64,000 bases of DNA from Schaalia sp. lx-260 (GTDB lineage: Bacteria; Actinomycetota; Actinomycetes; Actinomycetales; Actinomycetaceae): positions 1 through 64,000 of the forward strand of contig NZ_JAJNRQ010000006.1 of the NCBI RefSeq assembly GCF_021083645.1. The letters run 5' to 3'. A program made the position numbers and the translations under genes. Shown here in pieces: positions 21,301 to 29,781 of the stretch (its first letter is position 1; each line of letters begins with the position of its first letter). The notes under the pieces are model-generated. The model saw nothing but the letters and a program-made list of their open reading frames with translations, was not told the origin of the DNA and did no database searches.

Positions 21301-21580
21301 TGAACTTCAAGGAAAAACACTGCATCTTCGCACGGATATTTCCCCTCATGACATAGGACATGATGAGGTGTGTATTGTGCCTGCAACACAATGGCCACGC
21401 ATACATGCTGCACCTGACTTACATATTTTGGCACCGGAACCTTTACCTGAAACTGTACGAGCATTACGTGGGCTCACAGGAGAAAGAAAAATACGTGTCG
21501 ATACGTGTAAGTGGCCAAAAAAGTGCGGTTTATTCTTGCAGGGGCGCACACTTGAACGATTTTATATAGATCATAGATGA
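18335..21580 (+). CDS. FHA-domain FtsK/SpoIIIE-type ATPase, EssC/EccC-like, orphan
   Basis: A membrane-bound motor resembling the type VII secretion ATPase EssC. N-terminal FHA domain with GRAG (37–40) and the phosphothreonine-binding pattern S50-R51-H53. A pair of hydrophobic segments lies near 150–200. A canonical FtsK/SpoIIIE domain follows, with Walker A GTTGSGKS (421–428), FVLIDYKGGAAF and Walker B AIDEF (D531). The second half holds degenerate ATPase modules: a Walker B-like AVLIIEDFP and a P-loop position reading GDNTQSTHN instead of GxxGxGKS. ATG at 18335 has AGAAAGAGAG upstream; the frame back to 18182 overlaps ligA and is rejected. 1081 aa. No WXG100, EsaA, EssB or EccB/D/E gene is nearby. 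Confidence 0.85.
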   Translation: MTERTATAALRSRYHLACIAGPDKGAVIPLTAHSILGRAGYVPLTDPTISRQHAYIHATRKNVHTATGTGITITCTHEYQPIYWKRRTPWWRRIRKQNEHLVHAGEYIRLGSDIFHVRSRPPRLQWPTIQSPASERSLRTYATRIGPFFFILFALWRLPSLFSFHSHKELWHWAFIIVTCAGLSFIIGAGLWNLYRIFRNRKQWRTIDAAFLCLVLEASVSPHMKNSRSHMLLWVGHAHHRRVYHQVIPETAEKNFTADHSDTTVYAPGFYGPYAREMALWWCAQIAAYWGSVHVTLPQGKSIKLGTAKNPLKIFIADENTPMDLSSQGISLATAHTMHGLPAWCDTLIAAQHSPISQLWFLQCARYVHDSAKLPSSVMLSDLLTQHAPHSNHSLSTVIAHHHAPVEIDLIGDGPHALLAGTTGSGKSQALITWLLSLAHRHSPDKVRFVLIDYKGGAAFAPLQPLPHVVAVLTNFKPEETQRALHALDQHLHLRESLLHSHGFADIASWNRAFHAGTAPKPPPFIVIAIDEFREVSAEHPDIMDSLLRLASQGRSLGLHLIAATQRPSGAVHATMKANMDIRIALRCAEKSDSFDLIGSDDAAQLPRIPGRAIISSYGEVQMAYVPSASEFVASVIGIWGHKRPDPLWLPELPEKLDWDCLPENNDRGISLGLLDTGKIPPLVNGTAHSVEKHSSTVSPYTLPTLMWNQGHISCEGPGNEAHLLAETIRCLGIRIGVATQRPIHIIARPHAQSGDFCHPSLIHPIISSIVPYTSAYEVAALCEEIEDHVPAVLIIEDFPATMNTLETEYGTHAALQLQRTLFHISSYCGFTLAAAFPGLSCPHDAPFQQRFIRAFTSEEKLRSGLSQAPDISRIPGRFLVCENGNVFPCHIPQAIPQIDQGHSPFVFHIPLTQEQKWKVRTLEEYSSRPAESFNAGLQHTPLANNSHNTRIPLRIGSDLAPLHIHKQARWVIIGDNTQSTHNALIRCYELQGKTLHLRTDISPHDIGHDEVCIVPATQWPRIHAAPDLHILAPEPLPETVRALRGLTGERKIRVDTCKWPKKCGLFLQGRTLERFYIDHR

Positions 21581-21780
21581 AAACTGAAATTTCAGCGGAT
21601 TTTTATTGCAACTTTTCCAGGTATTAAAAATACGTGACGGTTCACACAGTAAAAAAAGCAAATATATTCAAAGTAACTCTTGAACAGAGCACACGAATGC
21701 ACCACACTTAACCCTAGTGAGATTTTTTCTTCATCTATAAAATTGTGACGATACAGCGACCCTGAAAAGAGGATATACAC

Positions 21781-22029
21781 ATGGACTGGCGGAGTAAGGC
21801 AGCATGTCTCAGTGTAGACCCCGAGCTGTTCTTTCCCATTGGTAATACGGGTCCAGCTATCGCACAAGCAGCCGAAGCTAAAGCAGTATGCTCCACATGC
21901 ACCGTACAGAAAACTTGCTTACAGTGGGCTCTCGACAACAATCAAGACTCAGGCGTTTGGGGCGGAATGAGCGAAGAAGAACGCCGCTCACTTAAACGAC
22001 GCGCAGCACGCGCACGACGCACATCCTGA
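21781..22029 (+). CDS. whiB1: WhiB1-type iron-sulfur transcriptional regulator
   Basis: Small [4Fe-4S] protein that binds region 4 of the primary sigma factor and responds to nitric oxide in mycobacteria. The four cluster ligands are C9, C37, C40 and C46, and the G(V/I)WGG turn is at 58–62, followed by a basic tail (RRSLKRRAARARR). Sequence and length (82 aa) match WhiB1 (MDW start, DPELFFP, GPA.AQ) rather than other Wbl types. AGAGGA precedes the ATG, and TATAAAAT at 21736–21743 is a plausible -10 element. It is adjacent to pdtaS, as in mycobacteria (Rv3219/Rv3220c). Confidence 0.95.
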   Translation: MDWRSKAACLSVDPELFFPIGNTGPAIAQAAEAKAVCSTCTVQKTCLQWALDNNQDSGVWGGMSEEERRSLKRRAARARRTS

Positions 22030-22270
22030 GCTGCACTCACCAAGAGTACAGACACGTACTCCCACATTTTCTTACAGCAATAAAAGTGCGAGTACCCCAT
22101 GAATAATTCCATGCTTTATATGCGCTTTTACAATATTGACCTGATTCAGCCATAAGCAGAAAACAGGCTCACAAGTCTAAATACGGCTGAACCTACCCCA
22201 CATATTCCCGTATAAAGCCACAAAGCTAACTTTTAACATAGAACTTTTTCAGAAAAGTCCACACACACAA

Positions 22271-23725
22271 TCATTCTGGGCGCATTTTAATAGTGGCACA
22301 CGTACCACCTTGCTCCGGCGAAGTCCACTCAATGATTCCATGAAGTTCACCGCGCACCACTTGGCGCACAATTTGTGTTCCTAAACCACTCATTGGCACA
22401 TTCGGATCAAAACCCTCACCATCATCAGTTACAGTGATAACTAAGCGGTCCTCATCCCTTTGCGCATCCACAACTACAGTCCCCTGACCCGATTTCAAGC
22501 CATGCTCCACCGAATTAGCAACAAGCTCATTCAACACCGACGCTAAAGCCTGCGCCTGCTCTGCACGCAAAATACCAAAACGCCCCCTGGTCACCACCTC
22601 AACAGATTGATCTGTCACAGCAACAGCACCAGATAAACGCAGAACCGAACGCGCAACCTCATCAAAATCCACAGTTTCATCAACATTATGCGATAAGGCC
22701 TCATGCACAGTTGCAATCGACTGGACTCGACGCTCAGCTTCTGCAAGCGCTTTCTTTACAGCCGCTTGATCGCTTCGTCGCGCCTGCAAACGCAGTAAAG
22801 CCGATACTGTCTGCAAATTATTTTTCACACGATGATGAATTTCCCTAATTGTTGCATCTTTTGTCATAAGTTCTTGTTCACGACGACGCATTTCAGTCAC
22901 ATCACGAGTCAGCACAACAGCGCCCAAACGTTTACGCCCATCCTGCAAAGGTAAAGCACGCATAGTCACCGTTGACGCATAAGCAGCTATTTCTACCCGC
23001 CAAGACGCACGCCCCATCAAAACCACAGGAAGCGTTTCTTCCGCTAACGTTTCCTCGCCAGCGACCTCTGTAATTTCTTGAACAAGCACACGCCCAATAA
23101 CAGTGCGATGAATACCCAAACGCTTCAAACACGACACCGCATTTGGTGTCAATTGTTGTACACGCCCATCAGCATCTAAAAGAACCACACCATCAAGTAC
23201 ACGCGGCACACCATGTGATGTCACCGAAGGGGTTGAATCATACGGATATTCCCCACGCGACATCATATGACACAGATGATCGGCAGCCTGCAAAGTCCAC
23301 GTCTCAAATCCCATAGACATACGCGGTGACGACAAATTCGCTTCACACGAAACGACCGCAATAACTTTTCCCTCATGCGAAACAGGGACACATGTTTCCA
23401 TCATGGAATAGGTCCCCGCCCAGCGAGCTGACGAAGCTTTCACTACTTTCCCCGTCAGCAAAGCACGCCGCATCTCCACCTCACGCGCCGCAGGTAAATA
23501 CAATCCAATAATGTCATCCACATGGACAGTAGCTGAGGTGGCTGGTCGACAATGCGAAACCGCTACGAAACGCTCGTCCTCTGTCGGCAGCCATAACACA
23601 AGGTCAGCTGCCGCAAGGTCTGCAAGAACCTGCCAATCAGCTAATAAAAGATGCAACCAATCAACATCTTTAGGTGTCAGGGGCAACGAACGTGCGGCCT
23701 CAGCCAACTGCGTCAGGCTTCTCAT
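22271..23725 (-). CDS. pdtaS: PdtaS-type sensor histidine kinase
   Basis: Cytosolic two-component kinase of the HisKA_2/HWE-like class. An N-terminal GAF-like region (about 25–155), a PAS-like domain (about 175–280), then the phosphoacceptor motif REIHHRVKNNLQT with the histidine at 297. The ATPase domain has the N box NELVANSVEHG (399–409), DDGEGF (434–439) and GLGT (447–450). No membrane segments. The partner PdtaR (ANTAR-type antiterminator) is not in the window. The position next to whiB1 matches mycobacterial gene order and supports the assignment. 484 aa. Confidence 0.92.
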   Translation of the reverse strand: MRSLTQLAEAARSLPLTPKDVDWLHLLLADWQVLADLAAADLVLWLPTEDERFVAVSHCRPATSATVHVDDIIGLYLPAAREVEMRRALLTGKVVKASSARWAGTYSMMETCVPVSHEGKVIAVVSCEANLSSPRMSMGFETWTLQAADHLCHMMSRGEYPYDSTPSVTSHGVPRVLDGVVLLDADGRVQQLTPNAVSCLKRLGIHRTVIGRVLVQEITEVAGEETLAEETLPVVLMGRASWRVEIAAYASTVTMRALPLQDGRKRLGAVVLTRDVTEMRRREQELMTKDATIREIHHRVKNNLQTVSALLRLQARRSDQAAVKKALAEAERRVQSIATVHEALSHNVDETVDFDEVARSVLRLSGAVAVTDQSVEVVTRGRFGILRAEQAQALASVLNELVANSVEHGLKSGQGTVVVDAQRDEDRLVITVTDDGEGFDPNVPMSGLGTQIVRQVVRGELHGIIEWTSPEQGGTCATIKMRPE

Positions 23726-23789
23726 ACATTCGAGTCTAGTGGGAGAATGTCACTTATCTGAAGTAAATAACGTTTTCTCGGAGATAATC

Positions 23790-24281
23790 ATGGAAATCAC
23801 AATACATATCCATCATGCATGCAATATTGACACTGTCGCGCATGCCCTGATGGATCCTGCCGTCAGCGAGTACAGAATCCGTCACGCAGGACTCAAAAAA
23901 TACACCCATCATTCCACTGATAAAGGCCTCACCATAGACCTCTCTATACCAACTTCCCTCTTTCCTGCACAAGCACTGCCTTTCCTGAAGAAAACAGATA
24001 CGCAGAATGTACGTATCACAGAAAAATGGCTGAAAGAAACAGACACTTCATGGAATGGATTCACCGTTATTTCCTCTCAAGATCTTCCGTTTACCCTGGA
24101 AGCTCATCAAAAACTCACTACCGATCTTCAAGGAACTTCACGAGCCATTACAGCGACTTTCACAGTGCATATCCCTTTTTTTGGCCGCGCTATTGAAAAT
24201 TTCCTCGCTCATTCTGTGGAAGAAATAGCACATTCCGAAGAAAAACTTATCGAAGAATGGCTCAGCGAACACAACTACTGA
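23790..24281 (+). CDS. DUF2505 family protein
   Basis: 163 aa, starting at ATG 23790 with TCGGAG upstream; the longer forward frame into pdtaS is a shadow. The sequence fits the actinobacterial DUF2505 family (SRPBCC-like fold), with the pattern VSEYRIRHAG early, ISSQDLPFTLEAHQKL, and a closing FFGRAIENFLAHSVEEIAHSEEKLIEEWL. Such proteins are thought to bind hydrophobic ligands, but no function is established. It has its own gap before the OsmC gene. Confidence 0.8.
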   Translation: MEITIHIHHACNIDTVAHALMDPAVSEYRIRHAGLKKYTHHSTDKGLTIDLSIPTSLFPAQALPFLKKTDTQNVRITEKWLKETDTSWNGFTVISSQDLPFTLEAHQKLTTDLQGTSRAITATFTVHIPFFGRAIENFLAHSVEEIAHSEEKLIEEWLSEHNY

Positions 24282-24374
24282 ACCTCTTTCCACTTATCCA
24301 CAGTACGTAAAGATCTGCCCTATTATTTTCTTCTACCCACGCATCTACACGTTATTAATGGAAGAATAAGACCT

Positions 24375-24836
24375 ATGAATGACACACCATCTGACAATCT
24401 TCCAAACGAAAATCCTGCACCCGCTTTATATCTTGAACGCACTGGCATCCGTCAATACATTGCCCGTAATGCGCGCGGCGCTGAAGTACGAGTAGGCGAC
24501 GGGCCGGGATGTTTTACACCTGGCGACCTGCTTAAACTGGCAATTGCGGGGTGTAACGCAATGTCATCTGATATTCGTTTGGCTGGCACACTCGGTGAAG
24601 ATTTCGCCCAATTTATTGGGGTTTCAGGCCAATACAACGAAGAAGCTGATCGTTTTGAATCTTTCCAAGTCGAGCTTGTACAAGACCTTTCCGGGCTTGA
24701 CGATGAAACTCGGGATTCTATGCTCCGCCGCGCAGAAAAAGCAATTGACCGCAACTGCACCATCGGACATTCTTTTGAACATCCCATGCCCTACACACGT
24801 GCTTTTGTTTCTGAGAATCTTTCCGAAGATTCGTAA
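24375..24836 (+). CDS. OsmC/Ohr family protein
   Basis: 153 aa. Contains the two redox-type cysteines of the OsmC fold, in IAGCNAMS (about C60) and in RNCTIGHS near 127, plus the [14 protein letters not shown] segment. OsmC-type proteins reduce organic hydroperoxides with a thiol cofactor; this member is closer to the YhfA/OsmC-like branch than to Ohr, so the substrate is uncertain. ATG at 24375 is preceded by GGAAGAA. It lies just upstream of thyA with about 107 bases between. Confidence 0.85.
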   Translation: MNDTPSDNLPNENPAPALYLERTGIRQYIARNARGAEVRVGDGPGCFTPGDLLKLAIAGCNAMSSDIRLAGTLGEDFAQFIGVSGQYNEEADRFESFQVELVQDLSGLDDETRDSMLRRAEKAIDRNCTIGHSFEHPMPYTRAFVSENLSEDS

Positions 24837-24943
24837 AACTATTCGCCCACACGGGTTACTCTCCCGGTTCTCACAGCGAACACCCACCTTTCCTATCTCT
24901 GTTACCTACGCTTATTTGCGTTCTGCTGAAAGGAATACACCTA

Positions 24944-25753
24944 ATGAATTGCGCACCTATTGATCGACAATATGAAGATTTATTAGCGCATATCATGACA
25001 AAAGGCAGCGTGAAAAGTGACCGCACAGGTACAGGCACACATTCTGTATTCGGCGGGCAGCTCCGATATGACCTATCTACAGGTTTTCCTCTGATTACCA
25101 CTAAACGTGTCCATTTAAAATCTATCATCGGTGAATTGCTGTGGTTTTTACGGGGTGATTCCAATGTGAAATGGCTGCAGGACAACGGTATTCGCATCTG
25201 GAATGAGTGGGCTGACGAAAATGGGGATCTCGGTCCTGTATACGGTGTTCAATGGCGTCATTGGAATACAGCTCAAGGTGAATCCATTGACCAGATTTCC
25301 CGTGTCCTTGAAACATTAAAAACCCAACCGGACTCACGACGCATGATTGTTTCAGCGTGGAATGTTGGAGATCTTTCCCGTATGGCTTTAGAACCATGTC
25401 ATGCTTTTTTCCAACTGTATGTTTCTGAAGGGCGCTTAAGCCTGCAACTCTACCAGCGTAGTGCTGACATGTTTCTTGGAGTCCCTTTTAACATTGCTTC
25501 CTACGCATTACTCACCCACATGTTCGCTCAGCAAGCAGGACTTGAGGTTGGAGAATTCATTTGGACGGGCGGGGACTGCCATATCTACCACAACCACGTA
25601 GAGCAAGTACGTGAGCAGCTCTCACGCACTCCCTATGAATTTCCCACACTGCATTTACGCCAAGCTCCCTCGTTATTCGAATACGATTTTGACGATGTGA
25701 CCATTGAAAATTATCGCCACCATCCAACAATCAAAGCACCGGTAGCCGTATGA
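24944..25753 (+). CDS. thyA: Thymidylate synthase
   Basis: Methylates dUMP to dTMP with methylenetetrahydrofolate. Nucleophile C152 in LEPCHAFFQ, the N-terminal [11 protein letters not shown] loop, [15 protein letters not shown], the [13 protein letters not shown] motif and the C-terminal IKAPVAV. 269 aa, like ThyA of E. coli (264). AAAGGA lies upstream of the ATG. The stop overlaps the folA start by four bases (ATGA), so dTMP synthesis and dihydrofolate recycling are coupled in one operon. Confidence 0.98.
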   Translation: MNCAPIDRQYEDLLAHIMTKGSVKSDRTGTGTHSVFGGQLRYDLSTGFPLITTKRVHLKSIIGELLWFLRGDSNVKWLQDNGIRIWNEWADENGDLGPVYGVQWRHWNTAQGESIDQISRVLETLKTQPDSRRMIVSAWNVGDLSRMALEPCHAFFQLYVSEGRLSLQLYQRSADMFLGVPFNIASYALLTHMFAQQAGLEVGEFIWTGGDCHIYHNHVEQVREQLSRTPYEFPTLHLRQAPSLFEYDFDDVTIENYRHHPTIKAPVAV

Positions 25754-26385
25754 GCGCATACTTTTCCTCACACGATAAAGACGACGAAGAATATCGTAAT
25801 CCCGCACATCATTTTTCTGATGAGATTTCAGTTCAGGAATCCCCTGCCGCGCCTACAAAAATACGTATTGCCTCCATTTGGGCGCAAGATCGCCGTAGAG
25901 TTCTTGGTTCTGGCACAGGAATGTTGTGGCATGTTCCGGCAGATTTTGCTCATTTTAAGAAAGAAACGCTGGGCTGCCCTATCTTGATGGGACGAGCCTC
26001 TTGGGAAGCACTTGGCGCTGCTTTACCGGGCCGCCTCAATGTCGTAGTGACACGTAATACTTCCTATAAGGCTGACGGCGCACTCGTTGTCTCATCACTA
26101 TCTGAAGCTTTAGACGTATGCCACTCATGGGCGAAAGAGCATGGGGCTGACACGGTCTGGGTGACCGGCGGTGGGCTTATTTATCAGGAAGCAATGTCTT
26201 TTGTTGATGAGCTTGTCGTCACCGATTTAGATTTCACTGTTTCCCACGAGCCAACTGATCCTCTCGTGTATGCACCCGTTATCGATCCACTTGTATGGAC
26301 CGTGGATCCTCAGCGTTCAGATACATCATGGCGACCATGTTCTGGGGATGCACAATGGAAAGTGACGACATATTTCCGCAAGTAA
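25750..26385 (+). CDS. folA: Dihydrofolate reductase
   Basis: Regenerates tetrahydrofolate after the ThyA reaction. The DHFR core begins near residue 37 ([16 protein letters not shown]), with [13 protein letters not shown], the NADPH site [19 protein letters not shown] and the [13 protein letters not shown] segment. An unusual ~35-residue charged N-terminal extension rich in Asp, Glu and His precedes it. The start is fixed by the ATGA overlap with thyA, but an internal start cannot be excluded. 211 aa compared with about 160 for the core enzyme. Confidence 0.95.
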   Translation: MSAYFSSHDKDDEEYRNPAHHFSDEISVQESPAAPTKIRIASIWAQDRRRVLGSGTGMLWHVPADFAHFKKETLGCPILMGRASWEALGAALPGRLNVVVTRNTSYKADGALVVSSLSEALDVCHSWAKEHGADTVWVTGGGLIYQEAMSFVDELVVTDLDFTVSHEPTDPLVYAPVIDPLVWTVDPQRSDTSWRPCSGDAQWKVTTYFRK

Positions 26386-26406
26386 TCCCTCATCTGTCGC
26401 ATATCA

Positions 26407-26421
26407 CACGCAAGATGCGTG
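26407..26421 (+). terminator. Short hairpin after folA
   Basis: CACGCA, AGA, TGCGTG: a perfect 6-base stem with three-base loop, 21 bases past the folA stop, followed by an A/T-rich but not T-run sequence. Possible terminator. Confidence 0.35.
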
Positions 26422-26580
26422 CGAATAATACTTATTCAATGCTTCATTGCTGGTCCTGAGTAAATGCGCAAACGTAGGACTGTAACTCACGATAAATATT
26501 CGTTCATACCGACCTCTCTGTATCGCCTGAGAGCCTCACAGCATTGTGTGCAATTACCGCTCAAGGAGTATCGTGCTTAA

Positions 26581-27930
26581 GTGCAATCCCCTCATGTAGC
26601 CTCTCACCCCACGATACGGATTCTGCTCGCTGTCATCCTCTTTACCTACACAGCACAAAATATGCTGAATGCATCGGTAGCTCCTTTAGCCCGTGCGCTT
26701 TCTTTACCTGAATGGTCAGTAGGGGCCGCTGTTTCAGCGGCAGCCCTCACGGTTGCTTATCTTTCACAATTTTGGGGGCGACGCTCAGTAGCTTGGGGGC
26801 CACGGCGCGTTATTCTTTTGGCTTTATGCTGTGCTTTTATTGCGAGTGTTCTATTTTCAACAGCAGTATGGCAACGAAGCATCGGTGCGCTTGGCCTTAT
26901 CTTCACAACTATCGCAATTATCTTGGCACGAGGACCTTTTTTCGGTGCAGCAGTCGCTGCTATACCGCCTACAGGACAAGCCCTTATTGCTCAGCTGACA
27001 ACAACGCAGGATGAGCGTGTACGAGGGATGGCTTCTTTTTCAGGAGCAATCAATCTGTCAATCATGGTGGGTTCTGTTGTTTCTTCATGTTTAGGTTTAT
27101 GGTTTATCGAAGCTCCCGTATATGCAGCGCCGTGGTTTATTAGCGTTGCTCTTGTCATTGCTTGGGTAGGGCTTCCTCGTGATAATAGCGCAAGTACAAA
27201 ACGCTCTTTTTTACCTAGAGCACGTATTTTTCAGAACCGTCACGACAATTCCACTTCAATACAGCTAAGCTCACATACACGCAAGCACCTCGCTCCTAAG
27301 AATTCACCTAAAGAAGCCTCCGAAACCATTCGGTCATTACCGCCACGTGTCAAATGGCACGATCAACGAGTTTTCCCTTGGATTCTCAGCGCTTTCGGCA
27401 TTTTCTTTACCGTTGGAGTTATGCAAATTACGATCGGCTTTGTCCTTCAAGACCGTCTATCATTGGCTCCCCACGAGGCTTTGTCATGGACAGCAATTAT
27501 GTTACTGTCACATGCGGCGGGGGCAATGAGTATGCAACTTATTGCGGTGCCACGACTGGGCTGGAGCCCTTCTGTTTTAGTTCGTTATGGTATGACTCTT
27601 GGTTTCTTGGCGTTACTTGTGCTCACTGTGGCTTCTAGTTTATGGTTTTTAATTCCTGCGATGTTTTCTTTAGGAGTTGCTTCTGGTTTAGTAGGTCCAG
27701 GCTTTACTGCCGGAGGCTCTTTATCAGTTTCACAAAACGAGCAGGGCGGGGTAGCAGGAGTTTTGAATGCGACAAGTGCAGTCACGTGGATTTTCGCACC
27801 TGTTTGTGCCACTGCTTTATATTCATGGCTGCCTTTAGCTCCTTTCTTTATGGCTTTATGTGTTCTGTCGGTAAGTCTGAGCGTGGCATGGACTCATCCG
27901 CGTTTACGGACAAAAGTTCAGCCTTTGTGA
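26581..27930 (+). CDS. Major facilitator superfamily transporter
   Basis: 449 aa, about twelve hydrophobic segments with a long hydrophilic central loop (about 205–262). The N-half loop 2–3 contains the family basic motif (WGRRSVAWGPRR). Resembles drug/proton antiporter MFS members, but the substrate is unknown. The start is GTG at 26581, 13 bases after AGGAG; a nearer GTG is out of frame and soon stops. About 195 bases of upstream sequence with several small inverted repeats separate it from folA. Confidence 0.85.
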   Translation: MQSPHVASHPTIRILLAVILFTYTAQNMLNASVAPLARALSLPEWSVGAAVSAAALTVAYLSQFWGRRSVAWGPRRVILLALCCAFIASVLFSTAVWQRSIGALGLIFTTIAIILARGPFFGAAVAAIPPTGQALIAQLTTTQDERVRGMASFSGAINLSIMVGSVVSSCLGLWFIEAPVYAAPWFISVALVIAWVGLPRDNSASTKRSFLPRARIFQNRHDNSTSIQLSSHTRKHLAPKNSPKEASETIRSLPPRVKWHDQRVFPWILSAFGIFFTVGVMQITIGFVLQDRLSLAPHEALSWTAIMLLSHAAGAMSMQLIAVPRLGWSPSVLVRYGMTLGFLALLVLTVASSLWFLIPAMFSLGVASGLVGPGFTAGGSLSVSQNEQGGVAGVLNATSAVTWIFAPVCATALYSWLPLAPFFMALCVLSVSLSVAWTHPRLRTKVQPL

Positions 27931-28069
27931 TCGCATGAAATTTGATGGCGTCTTCACTGATAAATACCGTGATACTTGCACTGCACATCCTCGAATACAC
28001 CATGAGGGAAACATGGGATATTGGCGCAGAGTACTTGTAGCAATGAAAAGAAAATGAAAAAGTAATACC

Positions 28070-28864
28070 GTGGTATTAAAAGATCATGTAGGTACTCGTA
28101 AAATTCCTGCGATTGTTGGCATTGGTATTATTTCAGGGCTTCTTGCAGGTTTATTTGGCGTAGGTGGAGGCCTGATTATCGTCCCTGCGTTACGTTCCCT
28201 TTTGAGAATGGAGCAGCGTCGCGCTGCTGCCTCATCATTATGTGCCATTATTTTGACGGCAAGTGTTGGTGCCTGTGTTTATGCCGCGCATGGACAACTT
28301 TCTTTACTGGCAACACTATGCGTTGCCGGTGGTGCTCTTGCTGGTTCACAGGTCGGCGCTTTTTTGCTTCGTACCTTACCTGAACGTATCCTGCCGTGGA
28401 TATTTGTTGCTTTTATTATGCTGATCATTTTTGTCAGCCACGTTCATATCCCTACCCGAGAAGCAGACATTGTTTTCACAGTGTGGAACATTATCGCAAT
28501 GATATTGGTTGGTTTTGTTTCCGGTATTTTTGCAGGTCTTGTCGGGGTTGGAGGCGGTGGAATTATTGTTCCCGGGTTGGAATTCGTTGTGGGGGCAGGC
28601 GATTTAATTGCACGTGGCACTTCCCTACTTGTCATGGTGCCTACCTCTGTGGCTGGTACTTTTACTCATGCACGACATGGCCTTGTTGATGTCCCTACCG
28701 GACTCATTATTGGAATGAGCGCAGCATTGTTCACGCCATGTGGTGCGTGGATAGCCGGATACGTCAGCCCGAAAGTGAATAGCATTCTTTTGAGTATTTT
28801 TTTGGCAAGTATCATCATTTCAACCGTGTATAAGACGTGGGCTCAATTGCGCAGGGCAAAATAA
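28070..28864 (+). CDS. TSUP (TauE/SafE) family membrane transporter
   Basis: 264 aa, about eight membrane segments. Two internal repeats carry the family glycine motifs GLFGVGGGLIIVPAL (about 27–41) and GLVGVGGGGIIVPGL (about 155–169). TSUP proteins export sulfite, sulfonates or other small anions; the substrate here is unknown. GTG start at 28070 with a weak ribosome site. No sulfur genes flank it; the next gene is convergent. Confidence 0.88.
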   Translation: MVLKDHVGTRKIPAIVGIGIISGLLAGLFGVGGGLIIVPALRSLLRMEQRRAAASSLCAIILTASVGACVYAAHGQLSLLATLCVAGGALAGSQVGAFLLRTLPERILPWIFVAFIMLIIFVSHVHIPTREADIVFTVWNIIAMILVGFVSGIFAGLVGVGGGGIIVPGLEFVVGAGDLIARGTSLLVMVPTSVAGTFTHARHGLVDVPTGLIIGMSAALFTPCGAWIAGYVSPKVNSILLSIFLASIIISTVYKTWAQLRRAK

Positions 28865-29000
28865 GATATTTTGTTTAGATACAGGTAAAGGCTGTAGTTT
28901 CAGCAGGGCAACCTCTTTGTATTAGTCCGCAGTTTTCAGGGGTCAGGCGTAATGATTTTGAGGGCTAGGCGCAGCGGCCGTATATGAACGGCATAGATTT

Positions 29001-29432
29001 TTAGTTTTCCATACGCGAAAGCAAAATATGGGTTTGTATCTTATTTATCCCATTCACAGATGATATTCCGTGTAGTAGTTTGTCGAGGTCACTTAAAGAA
29101 TGGCACTCTAAAGCAAGATACAGGTCCCATACGCCACTTGTTGCACATATTTCCTGTATTTCAAGAAAATCACGTAAACGTCGGATGACCTGCTGTGTCA
29201 TACGTGTATCAATGTCACATAATGTGACTGCTCGTATTTCTTCCAAGGAATCATCATGTGCTAGAAGGACGGTATAGCCGAGGATGATTTTACGTTCTTC
29301 CAATCGATTCATCATATTGGTTACTGTTGCGCGGGTAATCCCTAATTTGTAGGCCAATGAAGAAACCGTCACACGCGCATCTTTACGCAGTTCGACGAGG
29401 AGGCTTTTTTCTATAGGTGTAAGCGTAACCAT
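29001..29432 (-). CDS. Lrp/AsnC-family transcriptional regulator
   Basis: 143 aa from ATG at 29432. Helix-turn-helix at about 10–52 (ELRKDARVTVSSLAYKLG, RATVTNMMNRLEE) and a C-terminal RAM ligand-binding domain (VTLCDIDTRM, TSGVWDLYLALECHSL, ILLSRMEN). It is transcribed divergently from an amino-acid permease and an ornithine-cyclodeaminase-like gene, so it most likely controls them in response to an amino acid, perhaps ornithine, arginine or proline. The ligand is inferred from context only. Confidence 0.88.
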   Translation of the reverse strand: MVTLTPIEKSLLVELRKDARVTVSSLAYKLGITRATVTNMMNRLEERKIILGYTVLLAHDDSLEEIRAVTLCDIDTRMTQQVIRRLRDFLEIQEICATSGVWDLYLALECHSLSDLDKLLHGISSVNGINKIQTHILLSRMEN

Positions 29433-29781
29433 AAACAAAAGTATGACCTAAGTCCCATAAATAATGCAAATTGTTCATACATTTGTGAAATTTGCTCATG
29501 TTTCACGTGGAAGAAATATCCTAAAATAAAAATAGTTGACATCAAGATATTCAAAAGAAAGGATATTTCTACTTTTTCTGACAGCAGAAAACTCCTCCAC
29601 ATTCACACAACACACATCACCTCCTGCTCATGCAGCTACTTACCCGAAGGAAAAAGCACATCAAGCTCTCACCCGCACTTTTACAGTCCAATAAAACCTG
29701 TCAGAAAACGCGAATAAATCGCCACACAATACATATTCATCCGTTTTTAACAGAACACACCCAACGAAGGGTGCAAACAAA
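29433..29781. other. Divergent promoter region of the Lrp regulator and permease
   Basis: 349 bases without a gene. The part nearest the regulator is A/T-rich with repeated TTCATACATTTGTGAAAT-like and CATGTTTCACGTGG motifs (about 29475–29512), and TTGACA occurs near 29536. These are the kind of loosely repeated A/T-rich sites that Lrp proteins wrap. Specific sites cannot be fixed by eye. Confidence 0.4.

Noticed and set aside
26386-26580. Riboswitch upstream of the MFS transporter
   Set aside because: CTGAGAG and several small stems caught the eye, but the conserved cores of TPP, ykkC/guanidine and glycine riboswitches are not present.
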